Assembly: GCF_000283515.1 (NCBI RefSeq)
Contig: NC_015976.1
Coordinates: forward strand, 3,380,501-3,444,500
Length of the DNA stretch: 64,000 bases
Direction: 5' to 3'
Source of the DNA: Sphingobium sp. SYK-6
GTDB lineage: Bacteria; Pseudomonadota; Alphaproteobacteria; Sphingomonadales; Sphingomonadaceae
Shown one piece after another: positions 8,350 to 17,912 of this stretch (the first letter of the stretch is position 1; every line of letters begins with the position of its first letter). The translations under genes and the position numbers were made by a program. Under the pieces are notes generated by a model, which was not told the origin of the DNA, did not search any database, and saw nothing but the letters and a program-made list of their open reading frames with translations.

Positions 8350-9663
8350 CTAACGCAGCGCATAATGCCCGTCTCGTCGTGCCAACCGCCCTGCCCACAA
8401 GAAGCAGATCGCCGCCATCAAGTAACAAACAGCCACCATGATCATCGAATAACGGATGCCCTGATCGCCATGGATGGGCATGAGAAGGTCGTTCAATATG
8501 CCGACGGCCAGCGGCCCGCATAACTGCCCCAGGAGATTGGCCACGAAGACTTTGATCGCCAGCGCCACCGTCTTCATATTCTCGGGCGAAAGGGCGACGA
8601 TGACTGCGAAGAGCGGACCTTGCGCCGCTGTGTGAAGTGCACCCGAAATCAGCATCCCCATGATCCAGACGGACCTTGTGTCGCTCAGGAGGAACATGAG
8701 GTAAGCGGGGGCTACGATCAGGCACACCAGGGCCGGCACCCCGAACCTCCAGCGTTCGTCCCGGCGGCCCAGCCGTTCAGCCATCCACCCCACGAACAGA
8801 ATGCCGAAGACCGCGACAAAGCCGCGCGACGGTGTCACGTAAAGGCCCACCTCGGTAACCGTCAGGCCATGCACCCGCACGATAAGCGCCGACGTCCAGG
8901 CGCTCGCCGCATTGAGCGCCCCGCCGGTGAACGCGACGCCCAGCATCATCGCGCGAAACGCCGGCACTTTCCACAAGCCGAACATCGCCTGGATCAGCGT
9001 CACCCCCGGCGCCCGCTCGGCCCGGCCTTCCAGTCTACGCTCCGGTTCCCGGACTGTCAGAAAGAAGATGATAGCGAGCAGGAGCCCGAAAAAGCCCGCG
9101 AACTGGAAGGCGGCCCGCCAGCCATGAATGCCGGCGATCCAGGCCGTCAGCGGAAGGAAGACGATGGCATCGATGGCAAAGGCTGTCTGGAAGATGGCAA
9201 GCGCAAACGGTCGGCGCTCCCGCGACACGACATCGGAGATCATGGACTGGGACGGAGCGACCCCGGCCGCCTCTCCCGCGGCCATCATCAGTCGACAGAT
9301 CGCCAGCTGGATGCCGTTCACCGCATAGCCGGTCAGGGCTGTCATGAGGCTCCAGAGAGCAAAACCGGCTGTGATGATGTTGCGGCGGCTGGACCGGTCC
9401 GCCAGGCTGGCGATCGGCAGACAGAGCAACGCATAAACCAACCCGAACGCCACGCCTGAAATAAGGCCCAGCGCGGTGTCGCTCAGGTCCAGATCGTCCT
9501 TGATCAACGGCAGGAGAAGGCCGAGCAGCGAACGGTCAAGATAGTTGAAGGTCGAGACCAAGGTGAGGAAGCCCACCGCCCAGGCCGCGCGGACAGAAGT
9601 CTGGGTATCGGCCGCGCCCACTTCGAGGCTGGGAGAGGAATCTGGCGCTGACGCATTGGACAC
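8350..9663 (-). CDS. MFS transporter
   Basis: A 437-residue major facilitator with about 12 predicted membrane helices. Residues 1-25 are polar and cytoplasmic; helix 1 contains F-N-Y-L-D-R and the helix 2-3 loop reads L-A-D-R-S-S-R-R, the MFS signature A region. The arrangement resembles the spinster/organic-acid branches. A GTG at 9663 preceded by GGGAGAGA is the likely start. It sits between the symporter and the alpha/beta hydrolase of the same catabolic region, so import or export of an aromatic acid is plausible. No substrate-specific residue can be named. Confidence 0.85.
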   Translation of the reverse strand: MSNASAPDSSPSLEVGAADTQTSVRAAWAVGFLTLVSTFNYLDRSLLGLLLPLIKDDLDLSDTALGLISGVAFGLVYALLCLPIASLADRSSRRNIITAGFALWSLMTALTGYAVNGIQLAICRLMMAAGEAAGVAPSQSMISDVVSRERRPFALAIFQTAFAIDAIVFLPLTAWIAGIHGWRAAFQFAGFFGLLLAIIFFLTVREPERRLEGRAERAPGVTLIQAMFGLWKVPAFRAMMLGVAFTGGALNAASAWTSALIVRVHGLTVTEVGLYVTPSRGFVAVFGILFVGWMAERLGRRDERWRFGVPALVCLIVAPAYLMFLLSDTRSVWIMGMLISGALHTAAQGPLFAVIVALSPENMKTVALAIKVFVANLLGQLCGPLAVGILNDLLMPIHGDQGIRYSMIMVAVCYLMAAICFLWAGRLARRDGHYALR

Positions 9664-9907
9664 TTGGCCGTCTCTCCCTTTCAGCTTGTCTGCGCGGCAT
9701 AAATCCCCCGCCGCATTCTCTTTGAAGACACCCTCCGCAAAACATCATCGAAGATCAACCTCGGACCGGATTGCTGCCCACAAAGGCTTCAAGAGGTTTG
9801 CGAGGGCCTGAAAGCAGAATGCTGGCGGCCGTGCTCGCCACAACTGCCACAGGGAGCTCCGACCCAACCCCGTCCGCGACCGGCCTGGCGGCCTGTGCCC
9901 ATCGCAG

Positions 9908-10864
9908 TCACGTCGCGCGCGCCCTTTCCCGGGCATGCTTTTCGAGGAAAGCGACCACCGCAGCGTTGAAGAGGCCCGGTCGTTCCCAATAGGCCGAATG
10001 TCCGCATTCCGGAATCACGACCAACTCGCTTCCGGGAATGGAGCGATGAAGCAGACGGGCGATGGGCGGCGGGGAGAGAAGGTCGGCGTCTCCCGCCACG
10101 AGCAGCACCGGCATCTCCAACTGTTCGATGTGATCGAGTGTCACGGGGCGCCCAAACGGCTGGCTGATGGGCGGGTTGTCGCCGCGCGAGCGCGCATGGA
10201 ATTCGTTCCACTTCTCGACACCTTGCGGATTGATCATCCGATAGGAGGGCGCGAGTTCACGAACATCGTGAGGCACGCCATCGTACCAGGGACCTCGCAA
10301 GGAGGCCGCCATTCGTCCGATGACCGGATCGGAAGGGGAGAGCAGCGAGCAGGCCAGGCAAAGCGATGCGACACGCTCCGGCCAGCTCACCGCAAATGCC
10401 GTGGCGACAAAAGCGCCCGCGGCCGTCCCGACGATGTGACACTGCCTTATATCGAGATGGTCCAGCAACAGGCGCAGGTCGTCGCTCGCGGTCCCGGGAT
10501 TGGCCGGATCGCCACGCGTGGAGCGCAGAAAGCCTCTCCGCGAATAGCCCACGACGCGAAAGCCCGCATCGGCAAATGGGGCCGCCTGATAGCCCCAGAC
10601 TTCTCCGCTGCCGGTACCGGGATGCAGGAGAATGATTGTCGGGGCGCCTTTTTTGCCGAGTTCCCAATACCAGAGGTCGACGCCCCCGAGCCTGGCTACC
10701 TCCCCGCCGTCCGCCAGTGAAACGGGTGGCGCCTCCGGCTCAAGTGGCAAGGGATCGCCTTCTGAGACGTCAGTCCGTGCTGCGAGGATCGCGGCTTTAC
10801 TCACTGCGGCCAGCTGGGTTGCGATCACTCCCGCAGCCAGGACGTATCGCCTGCTTGCCTTCAC
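9908..10864 (-). CDS. Tat-exported alpha/beta-hydrolase-fold protein with Ala in place of the nucleophile
   Basis: A 318-residue alpha/beta hydrolase. The GTG at 10864 is the start: it follows AAAGGA by 8 bases and begins S-R-R-Y-V-L-A-A-G, a twin-arginine-like signal. The fold is clear: L-L-H-P-G-T-G (oxyanion region), G-Y-S-R-R-G, the elbow, then G-D-A-D-L-L (acid) and C-G-H-S-A-Y-W (His). The elbow reads G-T-A-A-G, so residue 148 is Ala where hydrolases have Ser, Cys or Asp. Acid and base are kept. It may be a binding protein, a lyase or an oxygen-using enzyme that needs no nucleophile. The TonB receptor gene lies 145 bases upstream, probably in the same transcript. Confidence 0.75.
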   Translation of the reverse strand: MKASRRYVLAAGVIATQLAAVSKAAILAARTDVSEGDPLPLEPEAPPVSLADGGEVARLGGVDLWYWELGKKGAPTIILLHPGTGSGEVWGYQAAPFADAGFRVVGYSRRGFLRSTRGDPANPGTASDDLRLLLDHLDIRQCHIVGTAAGAFVATAFAVSWPERVASLCLACSLLSPSDPVIGRMAASLRGPWYDGVPHDVRELAPSYRMINPQGVEKWNEFHARSRGDNPPISQPFGRPVTLDHIEQLEMPVLLVAGDADLLSPPPIARLLHRSIPGSELVVIPECGHSAYWERPGLFNAAVVAFLEKHARERARAT

Positions 10865-11009
10865 GCCACCGATCCTTTCCGCCAGAGCCCGGATTTCAGC
10901 ATTACAGGATCCCCTGCCTCGCAGTGCGTGCCAGCGGGACCTGCCGACCTGGATCGCCTGACCGGGTGTCCTGGGAGAAGAAGACACCCGGTTGCGCAGG
11001 GAACTCGCG

Positions 11010-13793
11010 TCAGAAGCGGAAGCGCACGCCGCCCGTGAGCAGCCGCCCGACGCGATCGTAGAAAGGAGAGCCCGCGGCGCTGGCTCCAGTGATGACCTGC
11101 GGCGTAATCGGCGGGTCATTATCCAGAAGATTGTTGACCTTGGCAAATATCTCTACCTCGGGCGTGATCTTGTAGCTGCCGTTAACGTCAATATAGGCTC
11201 GTCCGCCCACATGATTGTTGTTGATGCTATTGGGACCACCGCCCTCGAAATAGAGGCTGTTGTAAACGCCACCCTGGACGTAACGACCGAGAATTCCGAA
11301 AAGATAATTATTCGTTCTGTAGGAGAGGGATATGTTGCCGCGCCAGTGCGGTATGCCCGTCCCCGAACCCGTCTGACCGGCTGTTTCCCCATTCACCGAA
11401 TTATAGAGCGTGCTCACATAGTTGGCGAGCGCACGAGCTGTGACGGAACCCTCCCCGACCGGGAACGAATACTCCGCTTCGATATCCACGCCTTTTGTCT
11501 TGAAGGTCGCGGCGTTCAGCAAGGTGGCGCGAACATCCGTGATCACGTTCGTGGCCGGATCGCGCGTGATCGCAGAACAGAAGGCGGTTACGCCGATATT
11601 GCATCCGTCGACGACCTGCTGGGCAGTCGGCGCCAGGATCGCGGAGTCGATCGAGATTGTGTAATAGTCGATGGAAAGATGAAAGCGCGGCAGGAACAAC
11701 GGCTCGAGGACCACGCCGACCGTATAGGTTTTCGCCTTTTCGGGCTTCAGTGCGGTATTGCCGCCAGTCAGCTGATTGACGGTGCTCGAACGCGCCGGCG
11801 TGAACGAAGTATCGATCACGATTGGGCGGCCGGACGCCTGCCCGGAAAAGAGTTCGTTCACGTTGGGCGCGCGGATATCGCGCGACACAGTGCCGCGGAA
11901 GCGGATGCCCCGAACCGGCGTGTAGGTGGAACCGACCTTCCACGTCGTCACGGAGCCGCTGGTGCTGTAATCCGTCAGACGCAAGGCGCCGCTGACATCC
12001 AGTTCCTCGGCGATTGCCGAATCCTTCAGGACGGGCACGCCGATCTCGCCGTAAAGCTCCTTCACGTTGAAACGGCCGCTCAGCGTCTGGGCGTTGATCT
12101 GCCGCCAGCCGCTTGCCTGGGAAATCGGGTCGGAGACCTGACTGACCTCCTCGGTGCGATACTCGGCGCCAAGCGCGAGCTGAATGTCACCGGCGGGAAG
12201 GCTCATCGGGGATCCGCTGATATTCGCCGCGTACACATTCTGCCGCTGTTCGGAACGCGACGTGGACGTCCCGATATAATATGCGACGGCGGCGGCGCTG
12301 ACCGACCCGGGACCGAAAAGATTTGACGGTACGCAGGCAGGGTCGTCATTCGTCGTGGACGCATCCACATTGATCCGACAGGCCGGCTGACCGGTCGCCG
12401 GGTTGATGACGGCGTCGATCGCATTCAGCCATCGGGCGTTGATCCGGTTGCTGGCATCGGCCCGCTCGTAGAGATTGCGGGAAATCTGTGCATAGGCGCT
12501 GTATTGCCAGCCGGCGCCGAACGTTCCTTCGATCCCCAACGCATAACGCCGCACGGTGGCGATCGTCGTGGTCGACAGAGTGCCATCTTCCTCATTGATG
12601 CGACCGATCGTCAACGTTCCGTTTGCGGGAATGAGATCGCGGATGGAGGCCGGCATGAATGCATTGTCGCGACGAAGGACAATCGTTCCGGAATCGATAT
12701 TCGGATTCTGGTCGGTAAAGGCTTCGCTTCGTGACCACAGTGCGTCGGCGAAGATCGAGGTATCGTCCGTGAAGTCGAAGGAGACCCGCCCGAAGCCTGC
12801 GTAACGGGTATAGCGGGGCGTGATGTTCGCGGTCGCCATGGGGGTCCCGCCATCACCGCCTGTCATGAAACTGGACCCGACATTGGTTCCGAAATCGAAC
12901 GGAAGAACCGTACCGCCCGGCCCGAACTGAATACCCCGCAGAGCAGCCGGGCTGTTGAGGGCCGTGACGCCGCCACTGATGAGCTGGGTGGTGGTGGAAT
13001 TCGGGAGGATCAGACGCTGGGGCTGACCATTTGTCGTCGTGTAGGCCGGGTTGGTCAGAACCGCGTAGTTGTGGCTGCCCCAGGGACGCGTCGATTGGTC
13101 GAGCTGGCCCGTATTCCTGTAGAAGTCACCCGCGGCAATGACGTGGAGGCGCCCGCCCAGCGCGGATTTTCCGACCGCGAGAGAAGCACCCGGCTGGCGA
13201 TGGTCACCATATGTCGTCTCGCTGTACTGGACGCTCCCCTTCACGCCCTCCAGTCGTGAATCGAGCGATATGTTCACGACGCCCGACACGGCGTCCGAGC
13301 CATATGCCGCCGAGGCACCACCGGTCACGATTTCAACCTTATTGATGAGAACGGCCGGAATGACGCTGACGTCCACGCCGCCACTTGAATCGGTCGCAGC
13401 AAAGCGACGTCCATCGAGCAGCAACAGCGTGCGGCTGGACCCGAGACCTCTGAGGTCGAGATTGCTCGCGCCGATCGGCGCGCTGACCTGACCGTTGTTC
13501 TGATTGAAACGCAACGTCGGCACATCCATCATCAGGTCGGTCACGGACCGGATGGCCTTCGCCTCCAGATCCTGCTGCCCGATGGATGTCACCGGCGTCG
13601 GCGCGGAAAATCCCACGAGGCGCGTGCCGGTGATAACGAGATCCTGCTTGTTCTCCGTCTCGTCGGCGACGTTTGCATCCTCAACCGCTTCCGGCTGCGC
13701 AAATGCTGGCATCGCACTCAATGAAACCGCCAAACACAGCCAGCTTGAACGCACTCCAAAAGAATTATCGAATTTCAATGACTTAAACCGCAC
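11010..13793 (-). CDS. TonB-dependent outer-membrane receptor
   Basis: A 927-residue receptor. The GTG at 13793 is preceded seven bases upstream by AAGGAGGGGAGG-like sequence and starts a signal peptide ending A-M-P-A-F-A-Q. A plug domain follows (V-I-T-G-T-R-L-V, L-D-L-R-G-L-G-S-S-R-T-L-L-L-L-D-G-R-R, V-E-I-V-T-G-G-A-S-A-A-Y-G-S-D-A-V-S-G-V-V-N split over residues about 45-190), then a 22-strand barrel ending in G-G-V-R-F-R-F. It belongs to the sphingomonad receptors for large organic substrates rather than clear siderophore receptors. Longer reading frames upstream would include the two operators and are rejected. Two operator copies lie directly before the ribosome-binding site, linking it to the exported heme-protein operon. 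Confidence 0.92.
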   Translation of the reverse strand: MRFKSLKFDNSFGVRSSWLCLAVSLSAMPAFAQPEAVEDANVADETENKQDLVITGTRLVGFSAPTPVTSIGQQDLEAKAIRSVTDLMMDVPTLRFNQNNGQVSAPIGASNLDLRGLGSSRTLLLLDGRRFAATDSSGGVDVSVIPAVLINKVEIVTGGASAAYGSDAVSGVVNISLDSRLEGVKGSVQYSETTYGDHRQPGASLAVGKSALGGRLHVIAAGDFYRNTGQLDQSTRPWGSHNYAVLTNPAYTTTNGQPQRLILPNSTTTQLISGGVTALNSPAALRGIQFGPGGTVLPFDFGTNVGSSFMTGGDGGTPMATANITPRYTRYAGFGRVSFDFTDDTSIFADALWSRSEAFTDQNPNIDSGTIVLRRDNAFMPASIRDLIPANGTLTIGRINEEDGTLSTTTIATVRRYALGIEGTFGAGWQYSAYAQISRNLYERADASNRINARWLNAIDAVINPATGQPACRINVDASTTNDDPACVPSNLFGPGSVSAAAVAYYIGTSTSRSEQRQNVYAANISGSPMSLPAGDIQLALGAEYRTEEVSQVSDPISQASGWRQINAQTLSGRFNVKELYGEIGVPVLKDSAIAEELDVSGALRLTDYSTSGSVTTWKVGSTYTPVRGIRFRGTVSRDIRAPNVNELFSGQASGRPIVIDTSFTPARSSTVNQLTGGNTALKPEKAKTYTVGVVLEPLFLPRFHLSIDYYTISIDSAILAPTAQQVVDGCNIGVTAFCSAITRDPATNVITDVRATLLNAATFKTKGVDIEAEYSFPVGEGSVTARALANYVSTLYNSVNGETAGQTGSGTGIPHWRGNISLSYRTNNYLFGILGRYVQGGVYNSLYFEGGGPNSINNNHVGGRAYIDVNGSYKITPEVEIFAKVNNLLDNDPPITPQVITGASAAGSPFYDRVGRLLTGGVRFRF

Positions 13794-13810
13794 AGCAGCC
13801 TCCCCTCCTT

Positions 13811-13832
13811 TTACCGGATTATTTTCCGGATT
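13811..13832. promoter_or_regulatory. Palindromic operator site 2 (9-4-9)
   Basis: TTACCGGAT, four bases, then TTCCGGATT. It follows the same 22-base layout as the site at 853 and is located directly upstream of the receptor's ribosome-binding site. Confidence 0.65.
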
Positions 13833-13843
13833 ATATGGGCCGG

Positions 13844-13865
13844 CTACCGGAAAGTTTTCCGATAA
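13844..13865. promoter_or_regulatory. Palindromic operator site 3 (9-4-9)
   Basis: CTACCGGAA, four bases, then TTCCGATAA. It starts 33 bases from site 2, about three helical turns, so two regulator dimers could bind the same DNA face. Confidence 0.72.
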
Positions 13866-13960
13866 ACAAGCCATAATCTTATGATGAGGAAAGAGATCCC
13901 CCGAGGCACTGACATCGGGCCAGGAGCGCGCTCTGGCGAGCCTGGAAGAACGCCGGCCGT

Positions 13961-14827
13961 TCAAAGACCCCCGGCTTTGACAAGGCTTTCGCGCACATCG
14001 GCTGGCGGCGTCAGCTTGCCGATTTCGCCACTCGCGGGTGCGCCGATGCTGATCCACCAGCGGATCGCCTGGACCTGCGCGGGGTCGAGCGGCGTCTTGT
14101 TGTTCTTGGGCATGAAGTCGACATGGTTTCGCGCCACGGTGATACGATGGTACAGATCGCTCTTCCCGGGGTCCTTGGGCACGATGACGGGCCCGGTTTC
14201 GCCCCCTTTCATCATTTCATCGTAACGCACGAGCGAAAGGCCGCCCCGCTTCTTGTCGTCGTTGTGGCACGAGGCGCAGCGGTCACGGAAAGCAGGCGCG
14301 ATCACATCAAGATAGATGTCCGCCTTGGCGATGTCGGTGATCGGCGGGCGCGGCGCCGCTTCCGGCGCAGCCTCTCCGGCGGCCAGTGATCGCAAGGGGC
14401 CCGGGGCAAATTCGGTCAGATAGGTCGATCCGTGCGTGAGGTTCCCGCCCAGATGGCCAGTCGCAGTCATCAGGATGAGGACCACCACGAGCGGGATTGG
14501 CCAGATCTTCGAGAAGGTGGCAGGCGCTTCGAGCCGCCAGGCCCAGATCGCAATGGCCGCGAAGGCGAGAGCCGTGCCGGCCCATCGATGAAGGCTCACC
14601 CCCGGCCCGGTGAAGCCCGGCTCCGTGGCATGCATATAGCCCAGGGCGACGGTGACCAGCGCGGAGATCGCCCCGGCAAGCCAGGTGAGCGATACTGCCG
14701 GAACGAGCGCGCCAAATCTTGGCCGACGCGACATTGCCTCCATCAGGACCGCCAGAAGCAGTATCCCGATGGGCAGATGAAGAACGAGAACATGAAAACG
14801 GCCGAGAAAGAAAATGAAGTCGTTCAT
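13961..14827 (-). CDS. DUF2231-like membrane protein fused to a cytochrome c domain
   Basis: A 288-residue protein. Residues 1-130 hold four hydrophobic helices in a DUF2231-like arrangement with conserved histidines (L-H-L-P-I-G, G-V-S-L-H-R-W). Residues 175-280 form a planctomycete-type cytochrome c domain with one heme site, C-A-S-C-H at 184-188, and a later methionine in D-F-M-P-K as possible second ligand. The protein is probably inner-membrane-anchored with heme in the periplasm and could pass electrons between the membrane and the soluble DUF1592-type heme protein. It is the last gene of the operon, 19 bases after the ankyrin gene. Confidence 0.78.
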   Translation of the reverse strand: MNDFIFFLGRFHVLVLHLPIGILLLAVLMEAMSRRPRFGALVPAVSLTWLAGAISALVTVALGYMHATEPGFTGPGVSLHRWAGTALAFAAIAIWAWRLEAPATFSKIWPIPLVVVLILMTATGHLGGNLTHGSTYLTEFAPGPLRSLAAGEAAPEAAPRPPITDIAKADIYLDVIAPAFRDRCASCHNDDKKRGGLSLVRYDEMMKGGETGPVIVPKDPGKSDLYHRITVARNHVDFMPKNNKTPLDPAQVQAIRWWISIGAPASGEIGKLTPPADVRESLVKAGGL

Positions 14828-14846
14828 CGGCGCGTGGTCCTTCTCG

Positions 14847-16583
14847 TCATGACGCCTGTTTCCTGGAAATGATGGCTGGGGTTGCGGACGCGGGCGCAGC
14901 GCGCGGTTCGGAAGCCGGCTCGCCTGGTGCGACCGTGGGCTTGCGGCGTTCGCACTGGAGTCCGCGCTCCTTGCAGAGCCGCTCGATCAGAGCGATTGTC
15001 GTCGGCTTGGCCTGCGCCGGCAGCGTCGCAAGGAACACGCCCTGGGCCCAGGTGAGCGCGGTCCGCCCCTGATCGTCGGCATCCTCCAGCCGCGCGCCTT
15101 TCTCGACGAGAAAGCGCACGATCTTGTCGGAACCGCGGTTCGCAGCTCCGTGCAGAGCGGTCACTTTCATGGAGTTGGCCGCGTTCACGTCCTGGCCGTA
15201 TTTCATGCAGAGCTTGATCGCTTCCAGGAGCTGGTCCTCACCCTCGTCGTACGTCTGGTAGAACTGCCAGTTGACCCCCGCTGCGGCCATCAGCGGCGTC
15301 GTCCCGCGCCAGGTCGCGAGATTGGGATTTGCGCCATATTTTATGAGGAGCTTCATGGACGTGACGTCACCCGAAAGTGCCGCGCGCAGGAACGGTGTCT
15401 GCCCCGTGAAGTCGACCCACGAGAGCGAACCGCCATGCATCAGGAACTGACGGATGGGCGGATATTCATTCACGCGGGCATTGGGTTGCGCGCCTTTCTG
15501 AAGCAGCAGCTCGATGACCTTGAGCACTGCGGGGCGATCTATGCCGTGCTCCGTGCTGTCGCTCGCATACTCCACGTTGCGAATCTCGACGGCCGCGAAG
15601 AGCGGAGTGCGCCCGTACCAGTCCGCGGCGTTCACGTTCGCGCCGAGGCCGAGGAGATACGTGGCAATGTCCATCCGATTATTCAGAATGGCCATCAACA
15701 GCGGCCTGATGCCGTTCGGTTCTGCGCCCTCCCGAGGGGCACCGGCCTCAATGAGCATACGGGCGGATTCAAGGTCTCCGGCACGGACTGCATAATGGAG
15801 CGGCGTGAGCCCGCCTGCGATCGGCGGACGCTGTCCCTGCGGCGGGACGCCTCCGCGGATGATGCCGTCGCCATGCGATCCGTTGCCGAACCCCGGAGGT
15901 GTGAACTTGGGCGTATCGCCCACAATCGTTTTCGCATCGATCCTGGCACCGGCTTCGAGCAGGCGCCGCACGACATCCGGATGCGCGTTCCAGGCGGCCA
16001 GCATGAGCGGGGTGACGTGATGCGTCTTCTCTGCCGTGTTGACCGCAGCGCCCGCGTCGATCAGCCGGCTCACGACCCCCAGCGAGCCCTGCCGGGCAGC
16101 GGCGATCAATGGCGTCTCGCCCCGGACGTCCGGGATGTCCGGCTTCGCCCCGGCCTGGAGCAACCGCTTCACAAGGGCCTCGTCACCCTGTCCGCTGGCG
16201 ATGTGCAGGGCCGTGGTCCCGAAGCGGTTGATCCCGTCCGGGTTCGCGCCATGATCCAGGAGCAGCGACACTGTCGGCTGGTCGGAGAAATGCGCGGCCC
16301 ACAGGAGAGCTGGGGTCCCGTCTGCGCTGACCTGGCTTGGATCTGCCCCCTGCTCAAGCAGGGCGCGCGCCTCCGCCATCATTCTGCCGCTGGCTGCCTC
16401 GGCCATCCTGCGTCCAAGAATGCTTGCCTCCGGCGCCGGCAGCACTGGTGCGCGCGACCGCATGCTCAGCGCCGCGAGTGCGATCATGGCCAGAATGAAG
16501 ACAATTCCAAGTGCTGCGGCGAGCCGCGGCACCGCCAGTTTAGAGATCCACGGTTCCGGTGCTGTCGCCGAACTTGTCGACAT
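14847..16583 (-). CDS. Membrane-anchored ankyrin-repeat protein
   Basis: A 578-residue protein. One hydrophobic helix near residues 20-42 is followed by roughly a dozen ankyrin repeats covering residues about 60-530 (typical units A-L-L-W-A-A, T-A-L-H-I-A-S, T-P-L-I-A-A-A-R, T-P-L-M-L-A-A-W, T-P-L-H-Y-A-V-R). The tail is Pro/Ala-rich. The orientation suggests a periplasmic ankyrin scaffold, which may hold the other exported proteins together; this is inference. The annotated ATG lies 44 bases inside the DUF1552 gene, an unusually long overlap; a GTG at 16532 just after that stop is an alternative start but would shorten the region before the helix. Confidence 0.82.
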   Translation of the reverse strand: MSTSSATAPEPWISKLAVPRLAAALGIVFILAMIALAALSMRSRAPVLPAPEASILGRRMAEAASGRMMAEARALLEQGADPSQVSADGTPALLWAAHFSDQPTVSLLLDHGANPDGINRFGTTALHIASGQGDEALVKRLLQAGAKPDIPDVRGETPLIAAARQGSLGVVSRLIDAGAAVNTAEKTHHVTPLMLAAWNAHPDVVRRLLEAGARIDAKTIVGDTPKFTPPGFGNGSHGDGIIRGGVPPQGQRPPIAGGLTPLHYAVRAGDLESARMLIEAGAPREGAEPNGIRPLLMAILNNRMDIATYLLGLGANVNAADWYGRTPLFAAVEIRNVEYASDSTEHGIDRPAVLKVIELLLQKGAQPNARVNEYPPIRQFLMHGGSLSWVDFTGQTPFLRAALSGDVTSMKLLIKYGANPNLATWRGTTPLMAAAGVNWQFYQTYDEGEDQLLEAIKLCMKYGQDVNAANSMKVTALHGAANRGSDKIVRFLVEKGARLEDADDQGRTALTWAQGVFLATLPAQAKPTTIALIERLCKERGLQCERRKPTVAPGEPASEPRAAPASATPAIISRKQAS

Positions 16584-17865
16584 TGACGTTCGCTTTCTGC
16601 AGAATTGTTAGAAGGAGATTTGAAAGCGGACGCTTCCCTGACCCCGATCGGATGTGGCGATTGCCCTTGATCGAACCCGAGCCTCCTCCCGCCATGACGA
16701 TGGGGACAGGGTCATGGTTGTGGACATTGCTGTCCCCCATCCCGCTTCCCCACATGAGAATGCTGTTGTCGAGCAGGCTGCCATCGCCGTCCGGCGTGCT
16801 CTTCATCTTCTCGAGCAGATAGGCGAACATGCTGACGTGATAGGCGTTGAGCTGAGCGAGCTTGTCCTTGTTCGCCTGGATATTGCTGTGATGCGAGAGA
16901 GGGTGGAACGCCTCACGGACACCACTTTTCGGATAGATCGCGTTGCTGATCTCGACGGCGACCATGAGCGTGGAGATGCGCGTCATCTCTGTCTGCCAGG
17001 CAAGTACCTGCAGATCGAACAGCATCTTGATGTGGTCCTCGAAATCGGCAGGGATGCCGACAGGCGTGGGCGGCAGGTCGAGGTCGCTCGATGCCTGCTG
17101 CTCGGCAAGCGCAACGCGCCGCTCGACTTCGCGGACGTCCGTCAGATACTGATCGAGACGGCGTCGATCGGCCGCGGGCAGGTTCCGCTGCAGCGAGGAC
17201 GTCTGCTCCAGCACGCCATCCAGAATGCTTGCCGCCTGCTGGCGATTTGCGGCGCGCGCATTCCCGTCCCGACCATCGCCGAACAGACGCTCGAAAACGA
17301 CTTGCGGGTTGCGTTCGACCGGCAGCGGACTGTGCTCGTCGGACCAGGCGAGGCTGTCACGATAAGCGCAGCTCCACCCTTCCCCGCATGTCGCCGAGCT
17401 CCCTTCTATCCCGAGCTCGAGCGACGGAAGCGGCGTCTCCTGGCCGATTTTCCGGGCAGCGAGCTGATCGATGGTGATGCCGAGCCGGTTCTCGTTCTTG
17501 TGCATCGCCGCGCCGCTGAGATAGGTCGCACACGAGCTGGAATGATGCGCGGCGGCCGAGCCGTCCTCCGTGTAGGCAAGCGGCAGTCCCATGTCGCTGA
17601 TCACGTTCAGCCAGGGCCGGTAAGGCTCGAGCGAGCGCAATGTCGGCGACATCGCGAAATCGGTTCCATCGGTGGCGGGCGTCCATTTGTCCATCACCGC
17701 GCCGTGCGGCACATAATAGAAGCCCAGGCGCGTCCGGCTCGCGGCTCCCGAGACATTCGTCGCGGCAGGCAGCATCGATTCCAGGAAGGGCAAAGCCAGC
17801 GCAGCCCCGCCAAAGCCCCTCAGGAGCGTCCGTCGCGACAGGTGCTTCTTTGTGATATAGTGCAT
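16540..17865 (-). CDS. Tat-exported DUF1552 family protein
   Basis: A 441-residue protein with a clear twin-arginine signal (S-R-R-T-L-L-R-G-F-G-G-A-A-L-A-L-P, residues 10-26). The mature part matches the DUF1552 family: F-Y-V/Y-P-H-G near residue 50, H-H-S-S-S-C-A-T-Y-L-S-G, S-L-E-L-G near 150, H-P-L-S-H-H, and a closing L-W-G-S-G-M-G-D-S-N-V-H-N-H-D-P-V-P. The conserved His/Asp clusters suggest a metal site, but no function is established for the family. DUF1552 genes are typically found beside DUF1587/1592/1588/1585 genes in planctomycetes, verrucomicrobia and myxobacteria, and that pairing is kept here. Confidence 0.85.
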   Translation of the reverse strand: MHYITKKHLSRRTLLRGFGGAALALPFLESMLPAATNVSGAASRTRLGFYYVPHGAVMDKWTPATDGTDFAMSPTLRSLEPYRPWLNVISDMGLPLAYTEDGSAAAHHSSSCATYLSGAAMHKNENRLGITIDQLAARKIGQETPLPSLELGIEGSSATCGEGWSCAYRDSLAWSDEHSPLPVERNPQVVFERLFGDGRDGNARAANRQQAASILDGVLEQTSSLQRNLPAADRRRLDQYLTDVREVERRVALAEQQASSDLDLPPTPVGIPADFEDHIKMLFDLQVLAWQTEMTRISTLMVAVEISNAIYPKSGVREAFHPLSHHSNIQANKDKLAQLNAYHVSMFAYLLEKMKSTPDGDGSLLDNSILMWGSGMGDSNVHNHDPVPIVMAGGGSGSIKGNRHIRSGSGKRPLSNLLLTILQKANVNVDKFGDSTGTVDL

Positions 17866-17912
17866 CTCACGCCACCTTTCCGAGTGCTCGGCCTCGCGGC
17901 CCCACTCTCGTC

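Noticed and set aside
11010-14057. Longer 1015-residue version of the first TonB receptor
   Set aside because: The extra N-terminal 88 residues are encoded by the two operators and the ribosome-binding region, and the signal peptide begins at GTG 13793.
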